Numbered from the stretch's first letter, positions 9,730-19,252 are shown. The stretch: DNA of 64,000 nt from Ancylobacter novellus DSM 506 (GCF_000092925.1 NC_014217.1:930001-994000), one strand, 5' to 3'. The notes: generated from the letters alone by a model not told the origin. A program made the numbers and translations.

Positions 9730-11115
9730 ATGTCTGATCGCTGGACGCCGGAAAGCTGGAGGGCGAAGCCCATTCAGCAGGTCCCGGACTATCCGGACGC
9801 CGAAGCTTTGGCTTCGGTGGAGCGTCAGCTTGCCTCGTTTCCCCCCTTGGTTTTTGCAGGTGAAGCCCGCCGGCTGAAGCGCGAGCTCGCCAAGGTGGCG
9901 AACGGCGAGGCCTTCCTTCTTCAGGGCGGCGACTGCGCCGAGAGCTTCGCCGAGCATTCGGCCGACAACATCCGCGATTTCTTCCGCGTCTTCCTGCAGA
10001 TGGCGGTGGTGCTGACCTATGCCGGCGCCTCCCCTGTGGTGAAGGTCGGGCGCATCGCCGGCCAGTTCGCCAAGCCGCGCTCGGCGCCGATGGAGAAGGT
10101 GGGTGACGTCGAGCTGCCGTCCTACCGGGGCGACATCGTCAACGACATCGAGTTCACGCCGGCGTCGCGCATCCCTGATCCGCGCCGCCAGCTCGAGGCG
10201 TACCGCCAGTCGGCGGCGACGCTGAACCTGCTGCGCGCCTTCGCCAATGGCGGCTATGCGAGCCTTGGCAACGCGCATCAGTGGATGCTCGGCTTCATCA
10301 AGGACTCACCGCAGTCCGGCCGCTACCAGGCGCTCGCCGACCGCATCACCGAGGCGCTCGACTTCATGCGCGCCATCGGGATCGACCCGGAGCATCATCC
10401 GGAGATGCGCTCGACCGAGTTCTTCACCTCGCATGAGGCGTTGCTGCTCGGCTTCGAGCAGGCGCTGACTCGCGTGGATTCGACGAGCGGAGACTGGTAC
10501 GCGACCTCCGGCCACATGATCTGGGTCGGCGATCGCACCCGCCAGTTCGACCACGCCCATATCGAGTACTGCCGCGGCGTGAAGAACCCGCTCGGCCTGA
10601 AGTGCGGCCCGTCACTGAAGCCGGACGACCTTCTGCGCCTGATCGACGCGCTGAACCCGGAGAACGAGCCGGGCCGCCTGACCCTGATCGGCCGCTTCGG
10701 CGCCGACAAGGTCGCCGGCAGTCTGCCGGCGCTGGTGCGCGCGGTGAAGCGGGAGGGGCGCAGCGTGGTGTGGTCGTCGGACCCGATGCACGGCAACACC
10801 ATCAAGGCCGCCTCCGGCTACAAGACCCGGCCGTTCGACCAGATCCTCTCCGAGGTGAAGGACTTCTTCGCCGTCCATGCGGCCGAGGGCACCTATGCCG
10901 GCGGCGTGCATCTGGAGATGACCGGCAAGAACGTCACCGAATGCACCGGCGGCGCGCGGGCGATCTCGGATGCGGACCTCAAGGATCGCTACCACACCTA
11001 TTGCGACCCGCGGCTCAACGCCGAGCAGGCCATCGAGATGGCCTTCCTCGTCGCCGAGCTGCTGAAGCAGGAGCGGGCCGGGCGCGTGCGTCCGGTGACT
11101 CAAGCGGCCGAGTAA
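9730..11115 (+). CDS. aroG: 3-deoxy-7-phosphoheptulonate synthase, class II
   Basis: A 461-residue class II (plant/AroH-like) DAHP synthase, condensing phosphoenolpyruvate and erythrose 4-phosphate in the first step of the shikimate pathway. It starts at the ATG at 9730 with GGAGG seven bases upstream. Conserved blocks include [12 protein letters not shown] (metal-binding Cys69), [49 protein letters not shown], and [18 protein letters not shown] near the C-terminus. The class II fold is unrelated in sequence to E. coli AroF/G/H; the symbol is used loosely. A strong terminator follows. No leader peptide for attenuation was seen upstream. Confidence 0.94.
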   Translation: MSDRWTPESWRAKPIQQVPDYPDAEALASVERQLASFPPLVFAGEARRLKRELAKVANGEAFLLQGGDCAESFAEHSADNIRDFFRVFLQMAVVLTYAGASPVVKVGRIAGQFAKPRSAPMEKVGDVELPSYRGDIVNDIEFTPASRIPDPRRQLEAYRQSAATLNLLRAFANGGYASLGNAHQWMLGFIKDSPQSGRYQALADRITEALDFMRAIGIDPEHHPEMRSTEFFTSHEALLLGFEQALTRVDSTSGDWYATSGHMIWVGDRTRQFDHAHIEYCRGVKNPLGLKCGPSLKPDDLLRLIDALNPENEPGRLTLIGRFGADKVAGSLPALVRAVKREGRSVVWSSDPMHGNTIKAASGYKTRPFDQILSEVKDFFAVHAAEGTYAGGVHLEMTGKNVTECTGGARAISDADLKDRYHTYCDPRLNAEQAIEMAFLVAELLKQERAGRVRPVTQAAE

Positions 11116-11164
11116 TCTTCGGAAACGCAAAAAGCGTTTTCCCGCTGCCTGAGCTTGGATATGG

Positions 11165-11200
11165 AAACACCGCGGCCTCACCGGCCGCGGTGTTTTTCTT
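11165..11200 (+). terminator. Rho-independent terminator after the DAHP synthase gene
   Basis: AAACACCGCGGCC (11165-11177) pairs with GGCCGCGGTGTTT (11183-11195), a perfect 13-bp stem with a 5-base loop, and runs into TTCTTT. It ends aroG transcription and lies immediately before the GTG start of the next gene at 11216, which probably has its own promoter or depends on read-through. Confidence 0.92.
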
Positions 11201-11215
11201 TGTGAGGAGCCGCTG

Positions 11216-11998
11216 GTGCGGCAAGCTATCTTAGAGCGACAGGTTATCTTCGAGAGCGAGAACGTGCGCGTGGTGCGCACGCCGGGAACCCGTAGCGACG
11301 TCGTCTTCGTGACCTTCGAGGCGCACCAGCTCAAGCGCCCGCTCGACCGCAAGGGCTTCGGCGAGAAGTTCCTGCAGGACAACGGCTTCACCTCCTATCA
11401 CCTGCTGGCGGGCGACAATTTCTGGTTCCAGTACCCGGAGATGGCGGAGGTGCTGGCGGCGGTACGTGCGGATGTCGGGCCGGGGCCGGAGATCGTCGCC
11501 TATGGTGTGAGCATGGGCGGCTACGCGGCCTTCCGCTTCGCCGGGCTGCTCGGCGCCGCGCGGGTGATCGCCTTCTCGCCGCAATACAGCATCGACAAGC
11601 GCCGTATCCCTTGGGACAAGCGCTGGGACCGGCTGTTCGATCGCCCGCGCCAGGTGCTGTGGGAGCATTTGACCACGCCGCGCGGCGTGCCGGTCTATCT
11701 GTTCTACGACCCGCACAACCGCGACCGCCACCATGTGCGGATGCTCGCGCGCGAGGCGGACGTCGTGCCCGTCCGCGTGCCCTATGCCGGCCACGCGACC
11801 ATCACCGTGTTCATGGAATGCGGCATGCTCGGCGAGACCGTGCTCGCCATCGGCGAGAACCGCTTCGATGCGGCGGACTGCGAGCGGGAACTGAAGATCC
11901 GCATCGACCACTCGCCGCTCTATGTCGCCAAGCGCGCCCGCAGCCGCAGCCGCCTGTTCCGCCGCCTGCGCGCCGACCTCGTCGACCGGTTCGGCTGA
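11216..11998 (+). CDS. Alpha/beta-hydrolase-fold protein, tandem paralogue 1
   Basis: 260 residues from a GTG start with GAGGAG upstream. The nucleophile elbow YGVSMGG (Ser99), the block VIAFSPQYSID (118-127), an acidic candidate in FYDPHNRD (Asp165 or Asp170) and YAGHATI (His193) together suggest a Ser-Asp-His hydrolase. There is no signal peptide, so it is predicted cytosolic. The basic C-terminus (KRARSRSRLFRRLR) could touch membrane or nucleic acid. It is paralogous to the next gene along its whole length. The exact substrate is unknown; a few bacterial families with this architecture sit in surface polysaccharide loci, but no such partner is adjacent here. Confidence 0.75.
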   Translation: MRQAILERQVIFESENVRVVRTPGTRSDVVFVTFEAHQLKRPLDRKGFGEKFLQDNGFTSYHLLAGDNFWFQYPEMAEVLAAVRADVGPGPEIVAYGVSMGGYAAFRFAGLLGAARVIAFSPQYSIDKRRIPWDKRWDRLFDRPRQVLWEHLTTPRGVPVYLFYDPHNRDRHHVRMLAREADVVPVRVPYAGHATITVFMECGMLGETVLAIGENRFDAADCERELKIRIDHSPLYVAKRARSRSRLFRRLRADLVDRFG

Positions 11999-12113
11999 GG
12001 CGCCGCAACTTCGCCACCGCCGCCCTCTAGGCGGAACCCATTGCTGCGGAGGCGGCGGCGCAGTTAGTTTCGCCGCCCCGGCCCTGCGGCCGATCCGGTT
12101 GAGGAGGCCGCCC

Positions 12114-12923
12114 TTGCGGCAGAGCGTGTTCGAAAGCGAGGCCGTGTCGGTCTTCAAGATGCCTGGGCATCGCGAGGACGTGGTTTTCGTCTCGTTCGAA
12201 TCGATGATCCCGACCCGCAGGCCCGACCGTCGCGGCTTCGGCGAGCAGTTCTTCCACCATCGCGGCTTCACCGCCTACCACGTCATGCCGCGCGCCAACG
12301 AGTGGTATCATTATCCCGAGATGGAGGCGGCGCTGGCCGCCGTGCGTGCCGACATCCCCGCGGGCACGCGGGTCATCACCTATGGCATGAGCATGGGCGC
12401 CTACGCCGCCTATCGCTTCTCCGAGCCGCTCGCCGCCGACGCGGTCATCGCCTTCTCGCCGCAATACAGCGTCGATCGCTGGCGCGTGTGGTGGGAGCGG
12501 CGCTGGAGTTCCGAGGGCAAGTCGCTGCTCTGGGACCGCCAGCTTCCGCGCAAGGAGGCGGTGAAATACGTCTTCTACGATCCGCTCAACCAGGATCGCC
12601 GGCACATAAGGCGCCTGCGCAAGGAGGCGGAGCTCGATCTGGTGCGCATCTATTTCAGCGGCCATGCCTCCATCGCCTATGTGCAGGAATGCGGCATGCT
12701 GGAGAGCGCGGTGCTCGACATCGCCGAGGGCTGCTTCGACATCGCCGCCTTCGAGGCGCGGCTGTGGCAGCAGCGCAAGACGTCCGCGACCTACCAGAAG
12801 ATGCGCCGGCGCAAGAAGACCGGCATCTTCCGCCGGCTGCGCTATGTGGTGATCGAGCACCTGCTCGACCGCCGGCTGGGCGCGGCGGCGCTTCAATCTA
12901 CGACGACCCCTCCTGACACATAG
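12114..12923 (+). CDS. Alpha/beta-hydrolase-fold protein, tandem paralogue 2
   Basis: 269 residues from a TTG start at 12114, chosen because GAGGAGG sits 6-7 bases upstream and because the N-terminus MRQSVFESEAV then aligns with paralogue 1. The upstream ATG at 11922 would overlap paralogue 1. Conserved elements are YGMSMGAY (Ser93), VIAFSPQYSVD (111-121), FYDPLNQD (Asp156/Asp161), YFSGHASI (His184) and QECGML. The tail is strongly basic (MRRRKKTGIFRRLR). The shared rare phrases show a tandem duplication with substantial divergence, so the two copies may have different substrates. Function is unassigned. Confidence 0.72.
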   Translation: MRQSVFESEAVSVFKMPGHREDVVFVSFESMIPTRRPDRRGFGEQFFHHRGFTAYHVMPRANEWYHYPEMEAALAAVRADIPAGTRVITYGMSMGAYAAYRFSEPLAADAVIAFSPQYSVDRWRVWWERRWSSEGKSLLWDRQLPRKEAVKYVFYDPLNQDRRHIRRLRKEAELDLVRIYFSGHASIAYVQECGMLESAVLDIAEGCFDIAAFEARLWQQRKTSATYQKMRRRKKTGIFRRLRYVVIEHLLDRRLGAAALQSTTTPPDT

Positions 12924-12930
12924 GGCGCCG

Positions 12931-13035
12931 TTATCCTGAGGTGCGAGCGCAGCGAGCCTCGAAGGATGATCGCAAGAGCGCACCCGGATGAGCATCCTTC
13001 GAGGCCCGGCCTCTGGCCGGGCACCTCAGGATGAC
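12931..13035. repeat. Type B palindromic repeat, copy 1
   Basis: The terminal inverted repeats ATCCTGAGGTGC (12933-12944) and GCACCTCAGGAT (13021-13032) enclose an inner pair, GCCTCGAAGGATG (12956-12968) with CATCCTTCGAGGC (12993-13005). It lies between convergent genes (stops at 12923 and 13067) and could act as a terminator-like structure. It is close to the reverse complement of the copy at 25065-25172. Confidence 0.9.
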
Positions 13036-13066
13036 GGTCAGCAGGGGGAAGCGGAGGCTTCGAACC

Positions 13067-14086
13067 TCAGCCCCAGCCTTCCAGCACCACCTTGCCGATC
13101 GACATGCCGCTCTCCAGCGCCGCGTGCGCGCGCCTGAGGTTCTCTGCGTTGATCGTGCCGAAATTTGCGCCCAGTGTCGTGCGCACCGTGCCGGCATCGA
13201 TCAGCCGGGCGACCTCGTCGAGGATCTCGTGCTGGCGGATCATGTCCGGGGTCTGGAACATGGAGCGCGTGTACATGAGCTCCCAGTGCAGCGACAGGCT
13301 CTTGGTCTTCAAGAGCATCGCGTCGAGGCTCGCCGGATCGTCGATGATGGCGATGCGGCCCTGCGGCCTCGCCGCCTTGACGATCTCGGCCCAGTGCTTG
13401 TCCGAGTTAGTCAGGGTGAAGGTGTAGTCGATCTCGCCGAGCCCGGCGGCCGCGATCTCCTCGGCGAGCGGGCGCGAATGGTCGATCACCGCATGCGCGC
13501 CGCGCTCCTCGACCCATTTGCGGCTCTCGGGGCGCGAGGCGGTGCCGATGACGGTGAGGTCGGTGAGCTGGCGGGCGAACTGCACCACCAGCGAGCCGAC
13601 GCCGCCCGCCGCGCCGACCACCAAGAGCTTCGCGTCCTTCGCACCCTTGCCCTTGAACGGCACCTCCAGCCGGTCGAACAGCCCTTCCCAGGCAGTCACC
13701 GCGGTGAGCGGGATGGCGGCGGCCTCTGCGAAGGAGAGGCTCTCCGGCTTGTGGCCGGTGATGCGCTCATCGACGAGGTGCAGTTCGGCATTGGTGCCCG
13801 GCCGGTTGAGGTCGCCGGCGTAGAACACCTCGTCGCCGGCCTTGAACAAGGTCACCTCGGGACCGACCGCCTCGACCACGCCGGCGGCGTCCCAGCCGAG
13901 GATGACCGGGGCGCCCTCGGTGCCGGCGCGGCGGCGGCGTACCTTGGTGTCGACCGGATTGACCGAGATCGCCTTCACCCGCACCAGCAGGTCGTGCGGG
14001 CCGGGCGTCGGCGCCGGGGTCTCGAAGTCGAAGAGCGCGCGCTCCTCGCCGATGGGCAGGGATTCGCTATAACCGATGGCCTTCAT
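13067..14086 (-). CDS. Zinc-type alcohol dehydrogenase-like / quinone oxidoreductase family protein
   Basis: A 339-residue MDR-superfamily NAD(P)H-dependent oxidoreductase. The start at 14086 (MKAIGYSESLP) matches family N-termini. It has a GroES-like domain (about 25-130) with VSVNPVDTKVR and ILGWDAAGVVEAVG, then a Rossmann domain with VVGAAGGVGSLVVQFAR (157-173). The four-Cys structural zinc lobe of true zinc ADHs is absent, which fits quinone/enone reductases. It is divergent from an HxlR regulator across 170 bases, a very common arrangement in which the regulator senses reactive electrophiles and controls the reductase. Physiological substrate unknown. Confidence 0.88.
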   Translation of the reverse strand: MKAIGYSESLPIGEERALFDFETPAPTPGPHDLLVRVKAISVNPVDTKVRRRRAGTEGAPVILGWDAAGVVEAVGPEVTLFKAGDEVFYAGDLNRPGTNAELHLVDERITGHKPESLSFAEAAAIPLTAVTAWEGLFDRLEVPFKGKGAKDAKLLVVGAAGGVGSLVVQFARQLTDLTVIGTASRPESRKWVEERGAHAVIDHSRPLAEEIAAAGLGEIDYTFTLTNSDKHWAEIVKAARPQGRIAIIDDPASLDAMLLKTKSLSLHWELMYTRSMFQTPDMIRQHEILDEVARLIDAGTVRTTLGANFGTINAENLRRAHAALESGMSIGKVVLEGWG

Positions 14087-14256
14087 GATCATCTCCCGCG
14101 CATGGCGCGTCATGGTCTCGTCTCGGCTGAGATGTCGCAAAGCCGCGCAAAAGCACAAGAACGCACGAATTTGTCGGCAGGTATCGAAATTGTAATCCTC
14201 TTCCCCGCGCCGCCGGGTTTACCTAGATTTCGGCGACCCCGGATGGGAGAGAGAAT

Positions 14257-14604
14257 ATGGCGAGGCGCCATCAGGACTATTCGCGCACGGGCTGCGCGGT
14301 CGAGGCGGCGCTGGAGATCATCGGCGCCAAATGGAAGGGCGGCATCATCTACCAGTTGCTCGGCGGCGAATTGCGCTTCAGCGAGCTGCGCCGGCGCATG
14401 CCGGGCGTGACCCAGCGCATCCTCGCCAAGGCGCTGAGAGAGCTGGAGGCGGACGGCGTCATCTCCCGCACCGTCTATCCTACCGTGCCGCCGCAGGTAG
14501 GCTACCAGCTCACCGCCGAGGGCGAGGCGCTGCGCCCGGCGGTGATGGTGCTGCACGACTGGGGCAAGCGGCACACGCAGCCCTTCGACGTCGCCGCGGA
14601 GTGA
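14257..14604 (+). CDS. HxlR-family transcriptional regulator
   Basis: A 115-residue winged-helix regulator. YSRTGCAVEAALEIIGAKWKGGIIYQL (9-35) is the HxlR signature, with Cys13 at the position that senses quinones or aldehydes in YodB/HxlR relatives. Residues about 38-80 (LRFSELRRRMPGVTQRILAKALRELEADG) form the DNA-binding helix-turn-helix and wing. It is divergent from the MDR oxidoreductase at 13067-14086. The 170-base gap between them is the likely operator region, though no clean palindrome was picked out there. Probably autoregulated. Confidence 0.93.
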   Translation: MARRHQDYSRTGCAVEAALEIIGAKWKGGIIYQLLGGELRFSELRRRMPGVTQRILAKALRELEADGVISRTVYPTVPPQVGYQLTAEGEALRPAVMVLHDWGKRHTQPFDVAAE

Positions 14605-14704
14605 CGTCGCGGGACGCTGGCCTTCGGCGGTCCGGCTGGGTAGAAGACGTGCGACCGCCGCTATCCGAGGCCGGCTGCGGCCGTCGAGCACCTTGGACCC
14701 GCCT

Positions 14705-16606
14705 ATGACCAGCCCGGCGCATCCCGCCAGCCCGACCCCGAACCGGCGCTATTTCGAGCCCAAGCGGCGCAGCAAATGGCGGCAGTGGCTCACCAATGCC
14801 AGCCAGAAGATCGGCCGCTCGATCGGCCGCCTGCTGTTCGACGCCGAGAGCCGGCCGCGGCCCTGGCTGCGCTCGCTGCTGTTCGATACCTATCAGCGCC
14901 CGCGCCCGGGCCTGGGGGGCGTGGTGTTCAAGGAGCCCGGCCGGCCGCGCCGGCCCTTCGCCGCCTGGCTGACCCATGCTGACGACACCCTGCCGCCTTT
15001 GGTGCGGCATTTGCCGTTCCCGTTGAAGGACGAGGGACGCCGTCCCGTGGTCGTCGTGGCGCAGGGCGATGCCGCGCCGGCCGAGGCGCTGGTGCGGACG
15101 CTGGCGGGGCATCATGGGGTGATGATGCTTGTTCTCGACGGTGTGGCGCTTTCGGGATTCCCGGCCGCGGTCATCCCGGTCGACGTCGCCGGCTCGCGTG
15201 CCCCGCGGGCGGTGCTGCTCGACGCGCTGGCCCAGCGCGCGGCGGATTATCACCCGCTCTTCGCCGTCGCCATCGGCTTCGGTGCGGCCGATGCCGCCGA
15301 CATATTGGAACAGCGCAACATCCCCGTCGTCGCGCTCGCCGGCGCGCCGGAGACCTATGCGGACTTCGTCGAGGCGCTGGACGTCGCGCTGGAGCGGGCG
15401 AGCGCCGTGGCCTTCCCCTCCGATGCCGCGAGGCAGGCGGCGCTCTCATTGCTGCCGCACCGTGCCGGCCGGCGGCGCCTCGTTATCGGCAATGCGCCGG
15501 AAGATGTGGAAGCGATCGGCCGCGAGATCGGTGCGGAGCTCGACAACGAGCTGGCGCTGGTGCTCGCCACCGATCCGGCCCAGCTGGAAGTGCTGGCGAT
15601 CCCGCGCGAGGGCGACCCGCCCGGCGAGATCAAAGTGCCGGCAAGACTCGCCTCCCTCATCGCCGCGTGGCGGCGCAAGGCGCTGCTCAAGCGGCACCCG
15701 AACCGCCCGCCGCTGCGCCGGCCCTATTCCGGCTTCCACCCGCTGATCTATGCCGAGCACCACCCGGTTGCCTGCTTCGACGAGCGGCGCTACCCGCTGT
15801 CGCACTGGATCGAGAAAGGAAGGCCGGAAGGTCCCTGGGCGGTGCCGGTTTTCGGCCCGCCGGCCGCGCCGGTCGCGAGCCCGCTCAAGGTCGGGCTGCA
15901 CGGCCATTTCTTCTATCCCGACCTGCTCCCCGAATTGCTGGAGCGGCTGGCGGCCAACGCCTCGCGGCCCGACCTCTTCCTCACCACCGACACGCCGGCC
16001 AAGGTGGAACAGCTGCGCGCGCTGACCGCCGCCTGGCCGGCCAAGGTGCGCATCGACGTCGTACCGAATAGCGGCCGCGACATCGGTCCCTTCCTCACCG
16101 CGCTGCGCGACGTGCTGACGGGCGGGGAGTACGACGTTCTTCTCCACCTCCACGGTAAGAAGACCAAGGGCCGCCGCCGCGCCATCGGCGATCCCTGGCG
16201 CAATTTCCTGTGGGAGAACCTGATCGGCGGCGATCATCCCATGCTCGACGCGGTGCTCGCTTATATGGCGGCGCATCCGCAGGTCGGTCTCGTCTATCCC
16301 GAGGACACCCATCTGCTCGACTGGGCGCGCAATGGCCGCGTGGTCGAGGAGTTGCGGCGCGACATGGGGCTGACCGAGCCGATGGGCACCTATGTCGACT
16401 TCCCCGTCGGCAACATGTTCGCCGTCCGCCCGGCGGCGCTGGCGCCGGTGCTGGCGCTCGACCTCAAATGGAGCGATTACCCGGTCGAGCCGATTCCGCT
16501 CGACGGCACCGTGCTGCACGGGATCGAGCGTCTGCTGCCGACGGTGGTGCGCAAGGCCGGCTTCACCACCGCCGCGGTGCGCGTGCCCGGCACCGACTGG
16601 GACTGA
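14705..16606 (+). CDS. RgpF-like (rhamnan synthesis F) family protein
   Basis: About 633 residues from the ATG at 14705; a TTG 12 bases upstream is possible. The C-terminal ~250 residues match the RgpF/rhamnan-synthesis family: VGLHGHFFYPDLLPELLERL, VVPNSGRDIGPFL, DVLLHLHGKKTKG, and a VDFPVGNMFAVRPAAL block. The N-terminal half is less conserved: a basic head (residues about 15-35) and a region with Rossmann-like hydrophobic strands (VVVVAQGDA). A segment ending HPLIYAEHHP and an LSHWIEKGRPEGPW motif follow. Proteins of this type work in cell-wall or surface glycan assembly. No glycosyltransferase cluster surrounds it, so it stands alone. Confidence 0.8.
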   Translation: MTSPAHPASPTPNRRYFEPKRRSKWRQWLTNASQKIGRSIGRLLFDAESRPRPWLRSLLFDTYQRPRPGLGGVVFKEPGRPRRPFAAWLTHADDTLPPLVRHLPFPLKDEGRRPVVVVAQGDAAPAEALVRTLAGHHGVMMLVLDGVALSGFPAAVIPVDVAGSRAPRAVLLDALAQRAADYHPLFAVAIGFGAADAADILEQRNIPVVALAGAPETYADFVEALDVALERASAVAFPSDAARQAALSLLPHRAGRRRLVIGNAPEDVEAIGREIGAELDNELALVLATDPAQLEVLAIPREGDPPGEIKVPARLASLIAAWRRKALLKRHPNRPPLRRPYSGFHPLIYAEHHPVACFDERRYPLSHWIEKGRPEGPWAVPVFGPPAAPVASPLKVGLHGHFFYPDLLPELLERLAANASRPDLFLTTDTPAKVEQLRALTAAWPAKVRIDVVPNSGRDIGPFLTALRDVLTGGEYDVLLHLHGKKTKGRRRAIGDPWRNFLWENLIGGDHPMLDAVLAYMAAHPQVGLVYPEDTHLLDWARNGRVVEELRRDMGLTEPMGTYVDFPVGNMFAVRPAALAPVLALDLKWSDYPVEPIPLDGTVLHGIERLLPTVVRKAGFTTAAVRVPGTDWD

Positions 16607-16662
16607 TCCGCGCCGCGTTCGCATCGATTGCCGAGGGGCAAGGCTAAGGCTAAATCACGAAC

Positions 16663-18336
16663 ATGTCCGCAGAACCCGCCGACCAGCTTCTCATCGCCTT
16701 CGCGCAGCTCAATCCGGTCGTCGGCGACATCGCCGGCAACCTCATCAAGGCGCGCGAGGCGCGCGCGCAGGCAGCCGAGCAGGGCGCCGAGCTGGTGCTG
16801 TTTACCGAGCTGTTCATTGCCGGCTATCCGCTGGAAGACCTCGTCCTCAAGCCGGCCTTCCAGGCCGCCTGCCGCGCGGCGGTAGAGGAACTGGCGAAGG
16901 ACACGGCCGATGGCGGGCCGGCGGTGCTCATCGGCTCGCCCTGGGCCGATGGCGACAAGCTGTACAACGCCGTGCTGCTGCTCGACGGCGGAAAGGTCGT
17001 CACCGCCCGCTACAAGGTCGACCTGCCCAATTACGGCGTGTTCGACGAGAAGCGGGTCTTCGCGCCGGGGCCGATGCCGGGGCCGATCCCGTTCAAGGGC
17101 GTGCGGATCGGCGTGCCGGTCTGCGAGGATATCTGGTCGCAGGACGTGATCGAATGCCTCGCCGAGACGGGTTCGGAGCTTCTGCTCATCCCCAACGGTT
17201 CGCCCTATCGCCGCACGGTCTATGATGAGCGCATGAATGTCGCGGTGGCGCGGGTGGTCGAGAGCGGCCTGCCGCTCGCCTATGTGAACCAGGTCGGCGG
17301 CCAGGACGAACTGGTGTTCGACGGTGCCTCCTTCGTGCTCAACGCCGACCGCTCGCTCGCCGTGCAGATGCCGAACTTCCAGGAGCGCATCCGCCTCACG
17401 CGCTGGGAGCGCTGGGCCGAGGGCTGGCGCTGCGAGGAGGGCGCGCGCTCTCCGCTGCTGCTCGACGACGAAGCGGACTATGCCGCCTGCGTCATGGGGC
17501 TGCGCGACTATGTGGAGAAGAACCGCTTCCCCGGCGTGGTGCTTGGCCTTTCCGGCGGCGTCGATTCCGCGCTCGTCGCCGCCATGGCGGTCGACGCGCT
17601 CGGGGCCGAGCGGGTGCATTGTGTGATGCTGCCCTACCGCTACACCTCGAACGAGTCGCTCTCCGACGCCGCTGCGGTCGCCGAAGCGCTGGGCGTGCGC
17701 TACGACATCGTGCCGATCGCCGAGAGCGTCGAGGCGCTGGAGAAGGTGCTGGCGCCGATGTTCGACGGGCGCCCGCGCGACGTCACCGAGGAAAATCTGC
17801 AGTCGCGCGTGCGCGGCACGCTGCTGATGTCGATCTCCAACAAGTTCGGCTCGATGGTGGTCACCACCGGCAACAAGTCGGAGATGTCGACCGGCTACGC
17901 CACGCTCTATGGCGACATGAACGGTGGCTATAACCCGCTGAAGGATCTCTACAAGACGCAAGTCTTCCGCCTCTGCCACCTGCGCAACCGCTGGAAGCCG
18001 GCCTATGCGCTCGGCCCCTCCGGCGCGGTGATGCCCGAGAACGTTATTGTCAAGCCGCCGACCGCCGAGCTGCGCGAGAACCAGAAGGACCAGGACAGCC
18101 TGCCGCCCTATGACGTGCTCGACGCCATCCTGCTGCGGCTGGTGGAGCGCGAGATGCCGGTGGCCGACATCGTTGCCGAGGGCTACGACGCGACTCTGGT
18201 GGCGCGGGTGGAGCGCATGCTCAATATTGCCGAGTACAAGCGCCGGCAGGCGGCGCCCGGCGTGAAGGTGACGGCGCGCAATTTCGGCCGCGACCGGCGC
18301 TATCCGATCACCAACAGGTTCCGCGAGACGGCATAG
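16663..18336 (+). CDS. nadE: Glutamine-dependent NAD+ synthetase
   Basis: A 557-residue two-domain enzyme making NAD+ from deamido-NAD+, ATP and glutamine. The N-terminal nitrilase-type amidase domain (about 8-260) has the Glu49-Lys118-Cys154 triad in FTELFIAGYPLEDL, ARYKVDLPNYGVFDE and GVPVCEDIW. The C-terminal synthetase domain carries the P-loop GLSGGVDSA (295-303), TTGNKSEMSTGYATLYGDMNGG and the dinucleotide-site segments. The length and order match bacterial glutamine-using NadE. It starts 56 bases after the RgpF-like gene on the same strand and could be co-transcribed with it. Confidence 0.97.
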   Translation: MSAEPADQLLIAFAQLNPVVGDIAGNLIKAREARAQAAEQGAELVLFTELFIAGYPLEDLVLKPAFQAACRAAVEELAKDTADGGPAVLIGSPWADGDKLYNAVLLLDGGKVVTARYKVDLPNYGVFDEKRVFAPGPMPGPIPFKGVRIGVPVCEDIWSQDVIECLAETGSELLLIPNGSPYRRTVYDERMNVAVARVVESGLPLAYVNQVGGQDELVFDGASFVLNADRSLAVQMPNFQERIRLTRWERWAEGWRCEEGARSPLLLDDEADYAACVMGLRDYVEKNRFPGVVLGLSGGVDSALVAAMAVDALGAERVHCVMLPYRYTSNESLSDAAAVAEALGVRYDIVPIAESVEALEKVLAPMFDGRPRDVTEENLQSRVRGTLLMSISNKFGSMVVTTGNKSEMSTGYATLYGDMNGGYNPLKDLYKTQVFRLCHLRNRWKPAYALGPSGAVMPENVIVKPPTAELRENQKDQDSLPPYDVLDAILLRLVEREMPVADIVAEGYDATLVARVERMLNIAEYKRRQAAPGVKVTARNFGRDRRYPITNRFRETA

Positions 18337-18448
18337 GGCGGGCCCGCCTCGGTCCCGCAGTCGTGATGCGCGGGCATGGCACCGTGATGCTATCGCTGGT
18401 GTTGTGGTTCCTCCGGGGCTGCGGTCCCGACATGAGGGGTGGCGTGCT

Positions 18449-19252
18449 GTGAAGACACCGGTGGCGATCGGGTTCGCGGCGCTGCTGGCCGGATGTCTCG
18501 GCTTTGCGCCCGTTACCGCGCAGGACATGCTGCGCCACCTAGACCTGACCTCACCGCAGATGACGACGGCCGAGATGAGCCGGGCCGATGTCGAGGCGCT
18601 GATCGCCGCGGCAAGGCCGGGCGCGCCGGTCGATCTTGCCGGGCGTCGGCTCAACGGCCTCGATCTGTCCGGCCTGGACCTGACCGGGGCGAACTTCCGT
18701 GCCGCGCTGCTCAATGGCGCGAATCTCGGGCGGGCACGCCTCGATGGTGCGATGTTCGATCAGGCCTGGATGCTGAAGGCCATTCTCTCCGGCGCCAGCC
18801 TGAAGAAGGCCAGCCTGTTCGGCACGCAGGCGCAGGACGGCCGGCTCGACGGCGCCAACCTCTCCGGCACGCGTATCGCCGGCGATTTCTCGCGCGCCGA
18901 CTTCAGCAGGGCCAATCTCGCCGGTGCCGATTTCAGCGCGGACATGCGCAATCAGTCCATGGGGCTGATGCGCGGCGTGCTGAACTCGGCCAATCTGGAG
19001 GGCGCCAATCTTCAAGGTGCCAATCTGTCCCGCGCGCAGCTTCGCTTCGCCAATCTCCGGGACGCCGATCTGGCGGGGGCCTCGCTCGTCGGCATGGAGG
19101 CTGCCGGCGCCGATTTCACCGGCGCCAATGTGGCGCGCGCGGATTTCAGGAATGCCGACGTGGATTCGGCACGGCTGATCGGCCTGCTCGGGCTCGACGC
19201 CGCCAGGAATCTGGACGCGGCCAAGAATCTCGATCTTTCGATACGGCAGTGA
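18449..19252 (+). CDS. Exported pentapeptide-repeat protein
   Basis: 267 residues from a GTG at 18449, chosen because GAGGGG lies nine bases upstream and the following residues (KTPVAIGFAALLAGC...) form a signal sequence. LLAGC resembles a lipobox, so it may be a lipoprotein. After a short spacer (residues about 28-70), most of the protein is A(D/N)LxX pentapeptide repeats (LSGLDLTGANFRAALLNGANL onward), predicted to form a right-handed quadrilateral beta-helix. Function is unknown: such folds can mimic DNA or act as scaffolds, and periplasmic localisation argues against gyrase protection. It sits alone between nadE and gltX. Confidence 0.85.
   Translation: MKTPVAIGFAALLAGCLGFAPVTAQDMLRHLDLTSPQMTTAEMSRADVEALIAAARPGAPVDLAGRRLNGLDLSGLDLTGANFRAALLNGANLGRARLDGAMFDQAWMLKAILSGASLKKASLFGTQAQDGRLDGANLSGTRIAGDFSRADFSRANLAGADFSADMRNQSMGLMRGVLNSANLEGANLQGANLSRAQLRFANLRDADLAGASLVGMEAAGADFTGANVARADFRNADVDSARLIGLLGLDAARNLDAAKNLDLSIRQ

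Noticed and set aside
16477..18714. 745-codon minus-strand open frame opposite nadE
   Set aside because: nadE has its complete catalytic triad and P-loop on the plus strand; the opposite frame is compositional shadow.
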